The notes: generated by a model not told the origin, from the letters alone. A stretch of DNA of 64,000 nucleotides from Sclerotinia nivalis (GCA_029531795.1 JAPEIS010000011.1:1240001-1304000); one strand, 5' to 3'; positions 12,864 through 25,755 are shown, counted from the stretch's first letter. A program made the numbers and translations.

Positions 12864-13199
12864 GTTTGTACTACCCTTTCAAAGGCTCCGTTACTTTACA
12901 AAGTGATCTGGCCTTGCCAAATTATCTGTAGACTTCTGTATCTGTTTTCGATTGCTTTCGTGTCGTTGTAATTCGCCTGCTTTTGTATGGTTGTATTTCT
13001 TATTTGTTTTTGTATAGCTTCTGATCCCTGATTGCTTTTGTATGATTATATTTATTCGCAAACTTCTGTATCTGTTTTTGATTGCTTTGTGCAATCGCAA
13101 ATTCTCTATCGATTATTTTGTGCAATTGTAATTCTTTTTACAATAGCTTCTAGTTCTATATTTATTGATAGTGCGACTCCTATTTTTATCGAAGGAATT

Positions 13200-14150
13200 C
13201 GTATCGAAATCCAACGAGTTTTCGGTCAATGGCCTATTATTACATAAATCCTAACAGAATTGGATGCTTCAGTGATGCCAAATTTCGTTGCTGGTCCTAA
13301 CGAACAAACTGTTTATTTGAATCATGTTTTCTTTATTATCGAAGATCGTTTTACTATTCAAGCTATCTATATCGCTATTCAAACAAATAAGATCGAGGAA
13401 TTCAAAGTGGAAAACGTCGAGCTTCTTTGTACTCTAACCGGTAAGCAAGTTTAGTTGGATATTGGTGGTGTTGCTATTAATTAGAAATCGATTATTCTTT
13501 GTTAAACTCAAAAGGATCTATTCGTTTTTAAAGGCAAAAGATCTAATATTTTTGTTCGATAAGAGGATTATCAGTTCTGGAAGTTGGGTTTGCAATTCTA
13601 TTAAATAATCGATTTATAACTTTTTGTTTCCGAACAAAAGAAGATTAGCTATATTATTAATCTTCTCGATGATCAAGTACAATAAGAGTGTATTACGGAT
13701 ATCACTAGATTCGTTGATGATTCTATTTGCTTCGATTCTGCTGTTTCGTTTTTGACCAAATTGAACAAATTATATATCTCTGTGGATATCGAAAGGGAAA
13801 CCTCATTCAAATTCGATAAGCTTTCTATAAATCCAAAGGAATTCTTTTCGGTTTTCTTCTTTACATTATCTTATCTTGCTAATTCTTACTACAAATCTGA
13901 TCGTGAGATTGTTAACATAATAAAGCAAAAGATTACGGCCCTCTTTCGAACTTTGGTTATTGGTGATTCGAACCTTTGTACGGCCGACGATATTGATGGT
14001 TGGCAAAAGAAATTCTCTACTTGGAGTCAGAATCTTCGTGACGTTGAGTATTATAATAAAAATTCTGGTAAAGTATTTATTGCTGATAATAATCCTATAG
14101 ATCTCGATACAATAAAACAAAAAGGACAATAGAAAAAGGATTTGCAAAAT
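13200..14150 (+). pseudogene. Element A gag-like region
   Basis: Interrupted reading frames at 13260-13454 and 13752-14132 encode a Gag-type helical region, including LSYLANSYYKSD and DDIDGWQKKFSTWSQNL. A degenerate Cys-rich segment follows at about 14175-14230, where a CCHC zinc knuckle would be expected. Position directly after the 5' LTR and before the protease supports the call. Stop codons at several places mean it is not translatable as one protein. Confidence 0.6.
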
Positions 14151-14617
14151 AAGAAAAAGAAGTTTAATCCTGTAGTTTCTTGTAATTATTATAGTAGAAT
14201 CGATTATCTTCAGATTGATTGTTATACTATTTATAATATCAATAATAATCTTCTTTTTAGCAAATAAGCTTCTGTTAATACCTTTTCTAATTGTAATATC
14301 GTTGTTTCAACTAATCCGACCTTCAATTAATACACTGCTATTCCGGCTTTTCGAAACGCTAATAGATTTAATAATAATCGTAATGGATTTCGAGAAGGAT
14401 ATACTAATAATTGGGTATAAAGCCAACAACATCTAAATCAAATACAATAGCAAAACTATATCGAGTTAGAGGAGATTGTCTCTATACTCAGTTCAGTCAA
14501 GGAAAATCCCGAACAAAGAAAAAATTAACCTCTACGAAAAATCGCTTATAAAGGAATACTAAGGGCAAAACAGTAAATCGAGGAATAAATAAATATAAAC
14601 CATTACAATTCAACTCT

Positions 14618-17600
14618 ATGAATAACAAATCCTTACTCATTAAAATTACTATATTCCCTGCGTATAAAAATCCCTTTATTGTTATAAATCTCATTGATAA
14701 TGGATACTCTGGAGAAACCTTTACTGATCGTTCCTTTGTTTCTAAATACAATATTGAAATACAATTCTTACTTCATCCTCACGAACTCCGACTTGCCGAT
14801 GAAAAGGTCGTCAATAGAATTACAGAATATTTTGTAATGGAAATCGCTATAAAGGATTATTATAAATATTGATTCTTTTATATCACTTAGCTTTCATCAA
14901 AGATATCATTAATCTTTAACTTACCATAATTACAACGCTACAATCCTACTATCAACTAAACAAAGATAAATTTAATATTCTCTTCAAACTACTACACTTC
15001 CAATTGCTTAGTACATCATGATTCAGAACCAATTACTACACCAACGATCCCATCTCCGACCAAAGAACAAAAGGATTTAGCAAAAGTTACTCTACAATAA
15101 ATCATTGATACTATCGAATCTTTAAATAAATTCCTTACCGATCCTAATATAAAAGCTAAATATACAATTTATAAATACCGCTTTCCATATATCGAGGATT
15201 ATCCAAAGGATGATATCGATTATTCATCTATTCAAACGTTTTCTACTTTTAAAAGAACTTCTTATAAAAAACCTTCTATTGAAGAAATACCAAACGAAAG
15301 TTACATATCACAATTTAACGATTCTTCTATTGACCTCGAATTTCAACAAGATCTGACACCTGGTATGAATCATTATCAAACAAAACACTACAGAAAACCA
15401 AATAATCAAGCACAGATGATTCCCAATTGTTCACATCCAAAATCGATCTTAAAGATTGCAAATCAACGTCGACCTATTCACAATCCAAAAAACCATTTGC
15501 CCCCGTTTTCTATTGAGGAACTTTTTATACCTATTTACAAAGATACAAATCCAAATATAGATGATATTCGTTGATTACAAATTTCTAGCTTTATTTCGTT
15601 TTATCAACAAGATAACATTCGGATTATTCGATTGATATAAAATGAATTAGATATTATACAGAAAATTATTGAACAAGATCATCTACAATAGACTATATTG
15701 TCCTCGATACTTATAGAAAAGGATTTTCGATCGATTTTATAAGGGCAAAACAATATAATAGAGATACTTTCTAAAACCCTATTTCAATTTTATAATTTTA
15801 TATACGATTATTACAAGCTGTTTCATTTGCGAAAGGTCTCTGAAGCTAATATCGATAAATTTTTAACTGGCAAATCTTCCTTTAGTGATGATCAAATACA
15901 ACAAAGATTTCCTATATAATTACAAGACAAACTTTCTGCCTTTTTTCCATGTTATACAGATAAATTGCTGTTTTATCGAATCTGGGATCACAAAATTGAA
16001 TTGATGTTCAATAAAAAGCTATTTTATTTCAAAAACTGCTCTTTATCGCCAATAGAATTGATAGTGATACGTAAATAACTTGATGATAATCTCTCTAAAG
16101 AGTTCATTCGGGAATCGAGATCGCGATACACCTTTCCTTTGTTATTGATTGCCAAACCAAAAAAGGGGGTTTGTATTTGTCAAGATTATCGAGGATTAAA
16201 TAACATTACTATAAAGAATCATTATCCATTATTCATCGTTCATAAAATACTAAATGCTCTTTGCAATACAAAAATTTATATCAAACTTGATATCATTGCA
16301 ATATTCAACAAATTGTAAATCGTCGAAAAGGATAAATAGAAAACTACATTCATTACTCGTTTTAGTCTTTTTGAATCTCTAATTATATCTTTCGGTCTTT
16401 GCAATACATCTATATTGTTCCAATATTATATCAATCATACACTTTTCAACGAATTGAACAAATATTACACTATATATCTCGATAACATTCTAATCTACTC
16501 CGATAATCCTGTAGAACATAAAAAGCATATCCGCCAAGTAATTCAAAAGTTAATGAATACTGGATTACAAATTGATATTAACAAATACAAATTCGAAACC
16601 ACGAAGATAAAGTATTTGAATCTTATTATTACAACCGAAGGCATCGAAATAGATCAAGAAAAAATCACAGCTATTACATTTTAGGAATTGCCTTTATGTG
16701 TAAAAGATTTACAACGATTTCTTGGTTTCGCCAATTTCTATCAACGTTTTATAAAAGATTTTTCAAAGATTTGTTGTTCTCTCAACAATCTTTTACAGAA
16801 GAATATTATATAGAATTAAACTACAAATCATATAAAGGTTTTTGATGTTTTAAAAAGAGCTTTCACAATAGCACCGGTTTTAGCATACTTTGATTACAAG
16901 CGGAAAACTGTTTTAGAAACCGATGTTTCCGATTAGGCTTCAGAAGGAGTTCTCTCGCAATACGATGATGATAACGTTTTGCATTCAATCGTTTACTTTT
17001 CATCTAAGTATACAACAACGAAATGCAATTATAAGATCTACAACAAAAAACTACTCACTATTATCAAGACAATAAAAGAATAACACTCAAAACTCCAAAA
17101 CTCACAAAAGGAATTCGAGATTCTCACTGATCACAAGAACCTCGAATATTTTATAACTACAAAAACTTTCAATCAACAGCAAATACGATAATCTGAATTT
17201 CTATCTCAATATAATTTCCGTATAATCTATCGACCAGGAAACAAAGCTATTCGACCAAATACACTAAATAGAAAACACAAAGATCGACTATATCGCTCTG
17301 ATCCAAACGATGAACATCTAAAGAATCGAGAACGCGTTGTCCTCCCTCAAGACCGTTTTGATAACAACCTTTATAAGGATTTGATTAGGTATATCAATTT
17401 GATACCAATGAAAACAATAGTACCATTCTACAATCAACTAATTGATACCTTAATCGATACAGCATATACTAGATTCGACATCATAGATCAACTTATCTCT
17501 ATTCTTAACAATCTATCGATAACTAAATAGCCAAAAAAGCATCGTAAAACCCTTTAGATCGTTATACAAGATTGTTCGATCCAAAATAATAGAATTTACT

Positions 17601-18883
17601 ATCGGGATAAGATTTGAATTCTATTAGATAATAAACTCAAACTCCAAATTATCTATCGAATTCATTCTTCTAATCTTGCTGGCTATCCTAATCGAACTAA
17701 AACGATCGATCTTGTCTCTTATACATACTAATGATCTAATATACATTTGGAGATCGCATCCTATATAAAGGCCTGCGAACTTTGTACTTGTATCAAATCG
17801 TTCAAATCAGCATTTCCCGGATTTTTGAAACCGTTGTCTATCCTTTTTCGTATATAATCTGATATCTTAATCGATTATATTACATCACTCCCGGATTGCA
17901 TTCGTTATAATTCTATTTATAAATATATCTTAATGATAATCTACAAACTAATCAAAATGAGACATTTCATCGATATATATATACTAACAATAGAGAAACT
18001 AATCAATACTTTTATTAGCTATATCTATACACTTTATGAATTTCCGAACAATATCATTTCCGATCGGGGAACGCAGTTTGTATCAAGTTTCTAGTTACAA
18101 CTCTCGGAGCGGTTAAAAGTTACCTTAAAATATTCTTCAGCTTTTCATCTTCAAATAGATAATCAGATTGAGTGTATTAATTCGGTTCTGGAGCAGTATT
18201 TACGAGCTTTTGTTAACTATCATCAAGACAATTGATTGGATTGATTACTCTTAACCGAATTTGTATCCAATAATTTGGTTTCTGAAACAATTGATTGTTT
18301 GTCTTTCTTCGTCAATTACAGTTTTAATCTATATCTAAACATTGAATTTAGTAAATCTTACCTATCGAATATAACTCTAATACAAAAACAGGAATTCTTT
18401 AAAAATAATAGAACTATAGATCATATAGAATATATCTTAAAACAACTTCATACTTTTGTACAGCAAACAGTTGCTATTTATGAGAACTATACTAACCACC
18501 ACTATTCTGATTCACCTCGCTACACAGTTGATCAGAAAGTCTTTATCAATACCAAGAATATAAAGACTTCGCACAAAACAAAAAAGCTAGATAATAAATG
18601 GATCGATTCTTACAAGATTATCAAAGTTTATCCTCGTACTTGTCTTATTCAATTATTTAAAAACATTAAAATCTTCCCTGTTTTCCATCATTCTCTTTTA
18701 CTTCCAGCTTATACTAATCCTCACTTCCCGACTCAAACAACGATTAACAAATCAGAATCCCTAACTATACAGAACAAAATTTTAGAGCGGGACAATGATA
18801 AAGATGAGCCTATTCAGAAATGGATATTTAAAGGAGTTCTAGATAATCACAATAAGGATGGCTATCATTATTTGATCAAATGA
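14618..18883 (+). pseudogene. Element A pol: protease, RT, RNase H, integrase, all interrupted
   Basis: Retroviral-type aspartic protease: INLIDNGYSGETFTD at about 14690-14740 (family D-S/T-G). Reverse transcriptase spans about 16060-16830, with the catalytic loop reading YLDNILIYS. The second Asp is replaced by Asn at 16484-16486 (GAC to AAC type). RNase H: VLETDVSD followed by a stop at about 16910-16940, then VYFSSKYTT. Integrase: His-His-Cys-Cys zinc region at about 17660-17800 (HSSNLAGYPNRT, CELC), an Asp in VDYITSLPD-like text near 17870, and ISDRGTQF near 18060. The last frame, 18275-18883, is the integrase C-terminal region and ends in text similar to a chromo-type tail (WIFKGVLDNH). 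Confidence 0.85.
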
Positions 18884-19289
18884 AGACACTACACACCAAC
18901 TTAACAATCAACTAATAACTTAAAGAATAACAAGAAAATTCTTATCGAATATCATCACCTTCATCCAAAGAAACCAGGACCGCCAGCTTGAATCCTAAAG
19001 CACCCCGACACTACTATATTGCAACCGGAACCACAGAATTTGCAATCGGAGTTACACAACGTGATTGCTACACCTACTCTACGAAGATCCACTCGCACCA
19101 AGATTGTTCGCTTCATCTAAAGGTATATTATATATTATAACAATAAAGGATATAATATCATTAAAAGATGTCATATGTTTTTTTTTGTTCAGGAACCTAA
19201 TTGAGGAAAGAGATCTGTATTTTTTCTTTATTTTTCTTTATTTTTTAATACCCATTTGAAATCAAATAGATTTCTTGAGGAGAGGGTAT

Positions 19290-19452
19290 TGTTACAGGTT
19301 CATCTCCCTTTACCTGCACATGATCATATATACCTTAAACATACATATATACACTCACTTCTATATAATCAGATCACCTCCTTGACCTTCTTCTCCTCCT
19401 CGTAGTACAACAATAGATCAAACCTATATATACCTTTTCTCTCACCGTGATA
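19290..19452 (+). repeat. 3' LTR of element A
   Basis: Same length (163 bp) as the 5' LTR, preceded by the polypurine tract and followed by the ATTGG duplication. Confidence 0.93.
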
Positions 19453-19621
19453 ATTGGCAAAGATAAATATCAAACTAATAAGTATACAATTATAAAACAT
19501 TATAAGTCCTCAATACTATAAGAATCTATTTATTATCTATACAGAAGAACTAGTATTATTCTTTATAAAAAAAGCTATATTGGATTATATACTAATAATC
19601 AAATCCCAATATAGAAACTTC
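19453..19621 (+). mobile_element. LINE fragment 2, stranded between elements A and B
   Basis: This 169-bp piece begins with the ATTGG target duplicate of element A and ends with the ACTTC target duplicate of element B. It lies in the same orientation as fragment 1, and its decayed translation continues the same polyprotein end. Confidence 0.65.
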
Positions 19622-19834
19622 TATCACAGAGGCAATAGACAGGACAACAGGAATCACTTTTATTAATAAGACGTAGCTCGAAGAGTTACGTTTCTATAGA
19701 AGGAACGGTTCCTTAAATATATTTATATGTAGCGCTAGCCCCGACCGGGGCTAGCCTACATTTATCCGAGGTCCGATTTTTATGGGTCGGAATCCGAACG
19801 GTCTTTGTATACTATATACAGAGACCCTGTAACA
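19622..19834 (-). repeat. 3' LTR of element B
   Basis: 213 bp, aligned without gaps to 25033-25245. It contains the same stacked palindromes (see findings). The GC-rich palindrome at 19734-19755 is unchanged, while flanking DNA differs by transitions. Confidence 0.92.
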
Positions 19835-20439
19835 ATACCCCTCTCCTTAGAATCGAGCTCCGTTGAGATGATTAGGGGGATTAGGTTTATCCGGATAATG
19901 ATAATGATAATTACAGATCAATTCTTGAGTATTCTCCAAATACTTTGTAGGCTTTTCGGTAGGTGTATCATAGTTTACCTATTGGATAGTATACTTCAGA
20001 TGGGGGCCATTACAACCTCAACATTCTTATCAGAAATCCAGGACTTTTTTTATATCGAATTGCTTAATGCTTTCAACTTCAATAGAAGGGGGAGGCGAGT
20101 TGTATTGATTGGGGATAGGATCATTATTGGCGGGATATAATAGATTAATATAAAAGACCGGATGATTCTTTATAGAGATAGAAAACTCTAGTTTGTAAGT
20201 GTATAAATTTATACTTTTCAGAATTCGAAAGGGATTTAAATTTTTCTAATCTAATTTCTTTTGGGGACGAAGAGTTCGGATATTTTTAGTATTAAACCAA
20301 ATTAAATCTTCAGATTGGTATTAATGGGTAGGCGAACAATAGGAATCGGTATTCTTCGAATAACGGGTTTGATTAGCGGTCAGTTTGATCTTTAGGTGAT
20401 TGATAATCGATTTCATTTTTTTGATAAATTCCTTAGTGT

Positions 20440-21634
20440 TCAGGACTCTAGAGTGATCGGAGAATACAATGGGTTTGAAATCCATTTGGGGATAGAAATC
20501 GTAATTGGTAAAAAACGGTGATAGACGGAAGCTTTCGGATTAGATAGAGTTAATCGAAAATTCGGCGATCGGTAGTTATTCGGATCAATCGTTCTATAGG
20601 TAGGATATATATAAGCGAAGGTATTGTTCGAGTATTGTATTCGCTTTTTCCGTTTATTCATTGGTTTCAGGATGATAAGTTATCGATAGTTTCGAAATAG
20701 TATCTAATCGTTTATAAATATACTTTTAGAAGTTAAAGATAAATTGAACTCTATAATCGGATATAATGGTTTGTGGTAGGTTGTAAAGCTTTCATATATG
20801 TTTCAGAAACAGATGAGAGACTTCTTCGGAGTTACAGGTTCTTCGGTAGAGCAGGAAATGCTTTATTTTGGTCAATCGATCGATTACAATAAATATCATA
20901 TTGTACTTAGAGCTTTTCAGAAGATGGGTGATAAAATCGATTGAGATATCTTTTCAAGTTTGTTATGAGATTGGGAGAGGGTGTAAGACTCCTTTTTGTT
21001 TTTTACAGTTCGGGGTGGTTCGGTGACAACTATGATAATTGTATATCCAATAGAAGATGTAATCGTAATATTCAAGTCAATAGTAGTTTCGGGAAAGCAA
21101 TTCGAAGGTATAGGTATAGTATAGGTATCCAGTAATAAAGGAATCGTGGATCATTTGGAGGAGTTTTGTTTTCAAAGGATTGTAATTAGGAATATAAAGC
21201 TTTTTATGATAATATAATAGATTATTGTTTACAATACATTTAGATAATGTGATATGTAGGTGTTTAGTAGTATTCTTTTTTAAAGTCTTTAAGATTGATA
21301 ATGGAAGCAGATCGGATAGGTAAGCTTCAACGAGTAAAGGTTTTAGTTCTTCAAAGGGTTCCAATTGTATAAATTCAGGCAATTGGATAGGGATTGGATT
21401 ATCGGGTATTGTAGGTGGTTCAGGTTTATAGGCAGGTAATCTAGGTTTGTGGATAGATGATTCGGGATTGTGGATAGACGATGGGGTATCGGTATGAGTT
21501 TGGTTATAGGTTGTAATTGCGAAACAGACTTTCTTTTTTGGTTTAACAATAGGAAACAGATCTGTATCTAGATTTTCGGTTTTCAGAATAGTTTGATTTT
21601 GATGAAAAAGATGTTCATTTCCCTCTTTAGACAA
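20440..21634 (-). pseudogene. Element B integrase region, interrupted
   Basis: The minus-strand frame 21634-21077 starts with a Pro-rich linker and ends in a zinc-binding type integrase N-terminus (LYIPNYNPLKTKLLQMIHDS, then GYLYYTYTFELL). The core between 21077 and 20700 is interrupted by stops. The frame 20661-20440 is the C-terminal region. It is placed downstream of RT/RNase H, as in Ty3/Gypsy elements. Confidence 0.65.
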
Positions 21635-21699
21635 ATCCTTTGATCTTCTAGTTAGAGTATCGGGTTTCGCTTTTTGCTTTCTGGGACGGTATGTAATCT

Positions 21700-22740
21700 T
21701 GAAATTGAAACGGGATAGAAATTCAGATCAGCGGGTTTGATAATGATTTAATAGCTTTGTTGTTGTAAAGTACTTTAGATTCTTATGGTTTGTAATGATT
21801 TTGATTGGGGAAGAGGCGTTTTTTAATTCGAGTTGTTATTCTTCGAAATAGCGAATAATTGTTAGTAATTCTTTATTATAAATTTTGTAATTATATTTTG
21901 CAATCGAATGCTTTTTTGAGAAATATACAATAGGTTTTAGAATCCCATTGTTATTGTATTGGGAAAGGATTCTAGTAGATATATAATCCGATGTATCTGT
22001 TTTTAGAATTATATTTTTCTTTTAATCGAAAAAAACTAATACAAATACTGTTGTAAATGTGGTTTTCAGATTCGAAAACGATTTTTTATAATCAGGATTC
22101 TATTGAAAGGTTATATCTTTTTTGGTTAGGTTTATTATCGAACGAATGATCGAGAAGAAGTCGCGAATAAAGCATCGATAGAAATTACTAAATCTTATAA
22201 ACATTTGTATATCCGTTAGATTCTTCAACGTTTTCCAATCAATTATTGTTTTAATCTTGGCTGGGTCTATTCGGATCCCCTCTTGGCTTACAATTAGGCC
22301 TAGGAATTTCGTTTTAGGTTTCAGGAATTCGCATTTCGATAGATTGGTATACAATCCGGCTTTCTATAAGGCGTTTAGTACTTTTTGTATATGCTTTATA
22401 TGTTCAGAACGGATCTTGTTATAAATCAGAATATCATTTAGGTAAACAGTATAGAATATATTCAAGTATTCTCTTAGAGTATTATTGATAAATCGTTGGA
22501 ATGTTGTTGGGGCTTCGATCAGTCTGAACGGTATAACCAAGGTTTCGAATAGGCCGAATCGGGTATGGAATGTAATTAGGTATTTTTGTCCTTCCTTGAT
22601 TCGGATATTATTGAAAATCGAGATGATATTTATTTTTGTAAAATACTTCATTCTTTTCAGGTTATTCAAGGACTCTTTGATTAAAGGTAACGGATATCGG
22701 TTTTTTACAGATAGGTTATTCAATGTACGATAGTTTATAT
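21700..22740 (-). pseudogene. Element B reverse transcriptase and RNase H, interrupted
   Basis: 22723-22364 encodes RT fingers and palm ([53 protein letters not shown]). The catalytic loop reads YLNDILIY: the first Asp is Asn, codon at 22436-22438 on the minus strand. 22354-22100 continues with KTKFLGLIVSQEGIRIDPAK, the RT thumb. Decayed RNase H text follows down to about 21700. The G-to-A changes alone would abolish polymerisation. Confidence 0.85.
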
Positions 22741-24340
22741 AGAATCGAAGATCATTATTGGGTTTTTTAATAAATAAAACAAACGAAGCGGAAGCGGAGG
22801 AATTCGATCAGATGAATCCTTTTGTTAGGTTTTCCTTTAACCATTCTTGTAAAACTTTCAATTCGTTCTGAGATATTGAATACAGGGCTCCAAACGGTAG
22901 CTTAGCCTTATCTTGCAATTGGATATCATGATTGTATAAACGATGCGGAGGTAGTTTATCAATATTATGTAAAAAAAATATATCGATTTACAAACAGAAT
23001 TCAGTAGATAGGTTTTCAAAAACAAGATCTTCTTTTTCTTTCAGGATTTGGTTTATCAAATCGATACTAGCTTGGAATATCTTATAGCCTCGACGAATAT
23101 ATATCAAGCAAATTTGGATTAAAACACTTGCTATATCTCTTTTCTTTAGCATTTCAAGACGAAGCAATAGATAAACAGAATAGGTTTTGATAGGGATATC
23201 GGATAGGACTCGGACATTCGATAATTACGCAAACATATTACAGAACTTCCGGCAAAACTTGCTATCGAAGCGAAAGGTATTGGATACGAATCCGATATAG
23301 GGATTGTACTTTTTTAATTAGGCCAACCCCAAAACAATCGGATAATGAACTAATTTAATAATATAGATTTTCGATATTTTTTTTATAATGATCGTTGATT
23401 TGTAAATCGACTAGAATGTAACGATCCATTCGGTTTTCAGATAGTATTTTTCTATCGAATCCAATGACTTCGAATGGGACAGATAATTTGTATATTGAAA
23501 GTTTAATAGTTTTCACCCAACTTCAATCCGCAAAAGTATATCCTTCGTATCCACTATTCATTATAATATAAATGGGACAGGATCAATCAAACGTTGATAA
23601 AACAATAACAAACAATATCATCAGATTTGCTCGATTGCTTATTTCTTCAACAAAAGATAAGCCTTGAATTGTAGCGGCGGATAGGTATAATGTGTATGGG
23701 GCTTTCGTCTGATAACGATTTATGCTAAACAGGCTTCGTTTCCCGAATTCGGAGAGCCGGGAGGGAATAGACTGTACAGTAATATAATATACAGTTGAAT
23801 CTGGATAGAAGATGGAATAGGGGATAGCAGAATAAGACTAATAAAGCTAGCTCTAACTTGTACAGAACGATTATCTGGGAACAGACAATCTTTCATACAA
23901 TAATCGACCGATCCACAACGGAAGTATTCTCCTCATTTGTATCTATTAATACATCTTTGGAAACTGAGATCCATTGGATTTCCAATAAATATAATCGTAA
24001 CAGGAGCAGCAAATCGAATAATAACATTCGGAGACGAAACAAAAATATAGTTAACAGGATTCAGGTTTTGAATTGTAGTATAAAGCGACAGGACGATTAG
24101 ATTGCAACCGGAACCGATCGGTCCTATCAAGTACAAACAGCGATTCTCTAATGTCTATACGAAAACAGCGAATACATTAGCGTTATTTGTAAGTAGCTCA
24201 ATAATAATAATCTAATTCTTCAGTTTATTCGACAAAGCTTGTTCTAACAGGATAATCAAAGTACTATTGTTGTCGGCCATCCCGATTTCCAATATTAATC
24301 TCTGAAACTCAATATAGAAAACATGAAACGATTAGTTCCT

Positions 24341-24766
24341 CTATTTCAGATTGATCAAGAGTTTTCGGATTTCAGTCTGTTTGTTTTGGTTTCTATAAAC
24401 TCTTTCCAGTATTTGCAATAGATTTTTATAATCAACAAGTTTAACAAATTGTCCTTTGATATTATATAATCGAATTTGTATAGTAGCAGGTTTAATTAAT
24501 CTTCCAATTATATAAGTCAGGCAGGAATGTAGGAAAGTAAAGCAATCGGAATTGGCATACATTTTATTCTGTATTTGATTGACAAATCGATCAAGATCGA
24601 TTTTCGTTCTATCAAACGGTGCAGGGTCAGGTACCTTCTCATTCAATTGAAGCTTCGATAGAACAGGAGCGGTAGTCGGGATCGTAATGGATATCAGAAG
24701 CAAGGAGTCAATTGAAACAGACAGGGCGATAGGGATAGAATGAAGTTGAATCAGATAAGTAATCAA
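24341..24766 (-). pseudogene. Element B gag-like region
   Basis: A minus-strand frame close to the 5' LTR has Gag-like text (LNEKVPDPAPFDRTKIDLDR, YIIGRLIKPATIQI, LLQILERVYRNQNK). Location and composition fit the Ty3/Gypsy Gag capsid region. The ATG used by a naive caller lies upstream of the real domain. Confidence 0.6.
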
Positions 24767-25032
24767 CCCATCGTTCTCCTCCTTCCATCGTATGAATACA
24801 GTTTTCTCGACTTACAAATCGAAAGTAAGTTTTTGAATTGCAGATTACAGATCAATTATCTTTACTTTTACTCTTATATTATAATCATAAAGGGAAATAA
24901 AATAATAATATCAGATCGCGATATCGCTGATTACAACAATAGCGAATTCTTCAGGGGAACCGGGTTAGCTAAACGGGTGCAGACGGGACGACATCGTAGA
25001 AGTATCAGTACAGATAGATGGGAGCTACATAG

Positions 25033-25245
25033 TATCATAGAGGTAACAGATAGGACAACAGGAATCACTTTTATTAATAAGATATAGTTCGAAAAGCTAC
25101 GTTTCTATAAAAGGAATAGTTCCTTAAATACATTTATGTGTAGCGCTAGCCCCGACCGGGGCTAGCCTACACTTATCCGAGATCCGACTCCTATGGGTCG
25201 GAACCCGAGCGGTCTCCGTATACCATATACGGGGACCCCGTGACA
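25033..25245 (-). repeat. 5' LTR of element B
   Basis: 213 bp. Read on the minus strand it starts TGTCACGGGG and is followed outside by the ACTTC duplication. It is less mutated than the 3' copy at its outer end. Confidence 0.92.
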
Positions 25246-25690
25246 ACTTCACAGCCTATCACAAACAATTCCATTACCCCAAAGCATATACCCTTTGTAT
25301 TTACAAAAAAAGAAAGATCCTTTTATACTTTTTCTTTTGTAAAATTGACAAAATATACAAAACACTTTCAAAAAACCCCCCTTTTAAAGCTATCTTTTGG
25401 CTTTTAGATATACCCACTAATATAATTAGACTTACAGAATAATTAAAAACAATTAATTTCCAATACAATATATACCCATATCATTCTTTCAACGATCAGA
25501 ATAATTAAAATAACAATTAAGGGTTTTGGTTTTCTATTCATATAATCAATTAGATCAACTCGTTCAATTTGATTAATTCAGTTGATCAATTTGATCAATT
25601 TTTTTTTGGTCAATATATTAAAAATTGATCAATTTTCTTTTCATTATTTTATTATTATTTTATTATTTATTTTTAAAAAAAAAAAAAATT
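25246..25690 (+). mobile_element. LINE fragment 3 (C-terminal zinc-knuckle end and 3' tail)
   Basis: After the ACTTC duplicate the plus strand encodes AYHKQFHYPKAYTLCI and then YFFFC. This is the YH..F.H...C......C arrangement that ends fungal LINE polyproteins. The frame stops at about 25440, and an AT-rich 3' region runs to an A-rich run at about 25675-25688, which I take as the LINE 3' end. Confidence 0.65.
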
Positions 25691-25755
25691 TTAATATATA
25701 AGAGGATCGGAAGAGGGATCAAGAGGTAGTGATCTAATAAACGAAACGGACTATG

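Larger units (their letters stand above)
12701..19452 (+). mobile_element. Element A: full-length Ty3/Gypsy-type LTR retrotransposon, RIP-inactivated (6752 bp)
   Basis: The element is bounded by two 163-bp direct repeats (12701-12863 and 19290-19452). Both begin TGTTAC and end in TGATA. The 5-bp duplication ATTGG lies immediately outside, at 12696-12700 and 19453-19457. A polypurine tract (gaggagagggtat) sits directly before the 3' LTR. The order inside is gag-like, aspartic protease, reverse transcriptase, RNase H and integrase, then a C-terminal tail, which is the Ty3/Gypsy order. Stop codons occur throughout, so the copy cannot be active. It is inserted into the LINE whose fragments lie on both sides. 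Confidence 0.93.
19622..25245 (-). mobile_element. Element B: full-length Ty3/Gypsy-type LTR retrotransposon on minus strand, RIP-inactivated (5624 bp)
   Basis: Two 213-bp direct repeats bound the element (19622-19834 and 25033-25245). The 5-bp duplication ACTTC lies outside them at 19617-19621 and 25246-25250. Read on the minus strand, the LTR starts TGTCAC/TGTTAC and ends GTGATA/ATGATA. The polypurine tract (rc of atacccctctcctt, 19835-19848) abuts the left LTR, which confirms minus orientation. Coding order on the minus strand is gag (about 24766-24340), pol RT (22723-22100), RNase H, and integrase with its C-terminal region (21634-20440). Many stop codons are present. Confidence 0.93.
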
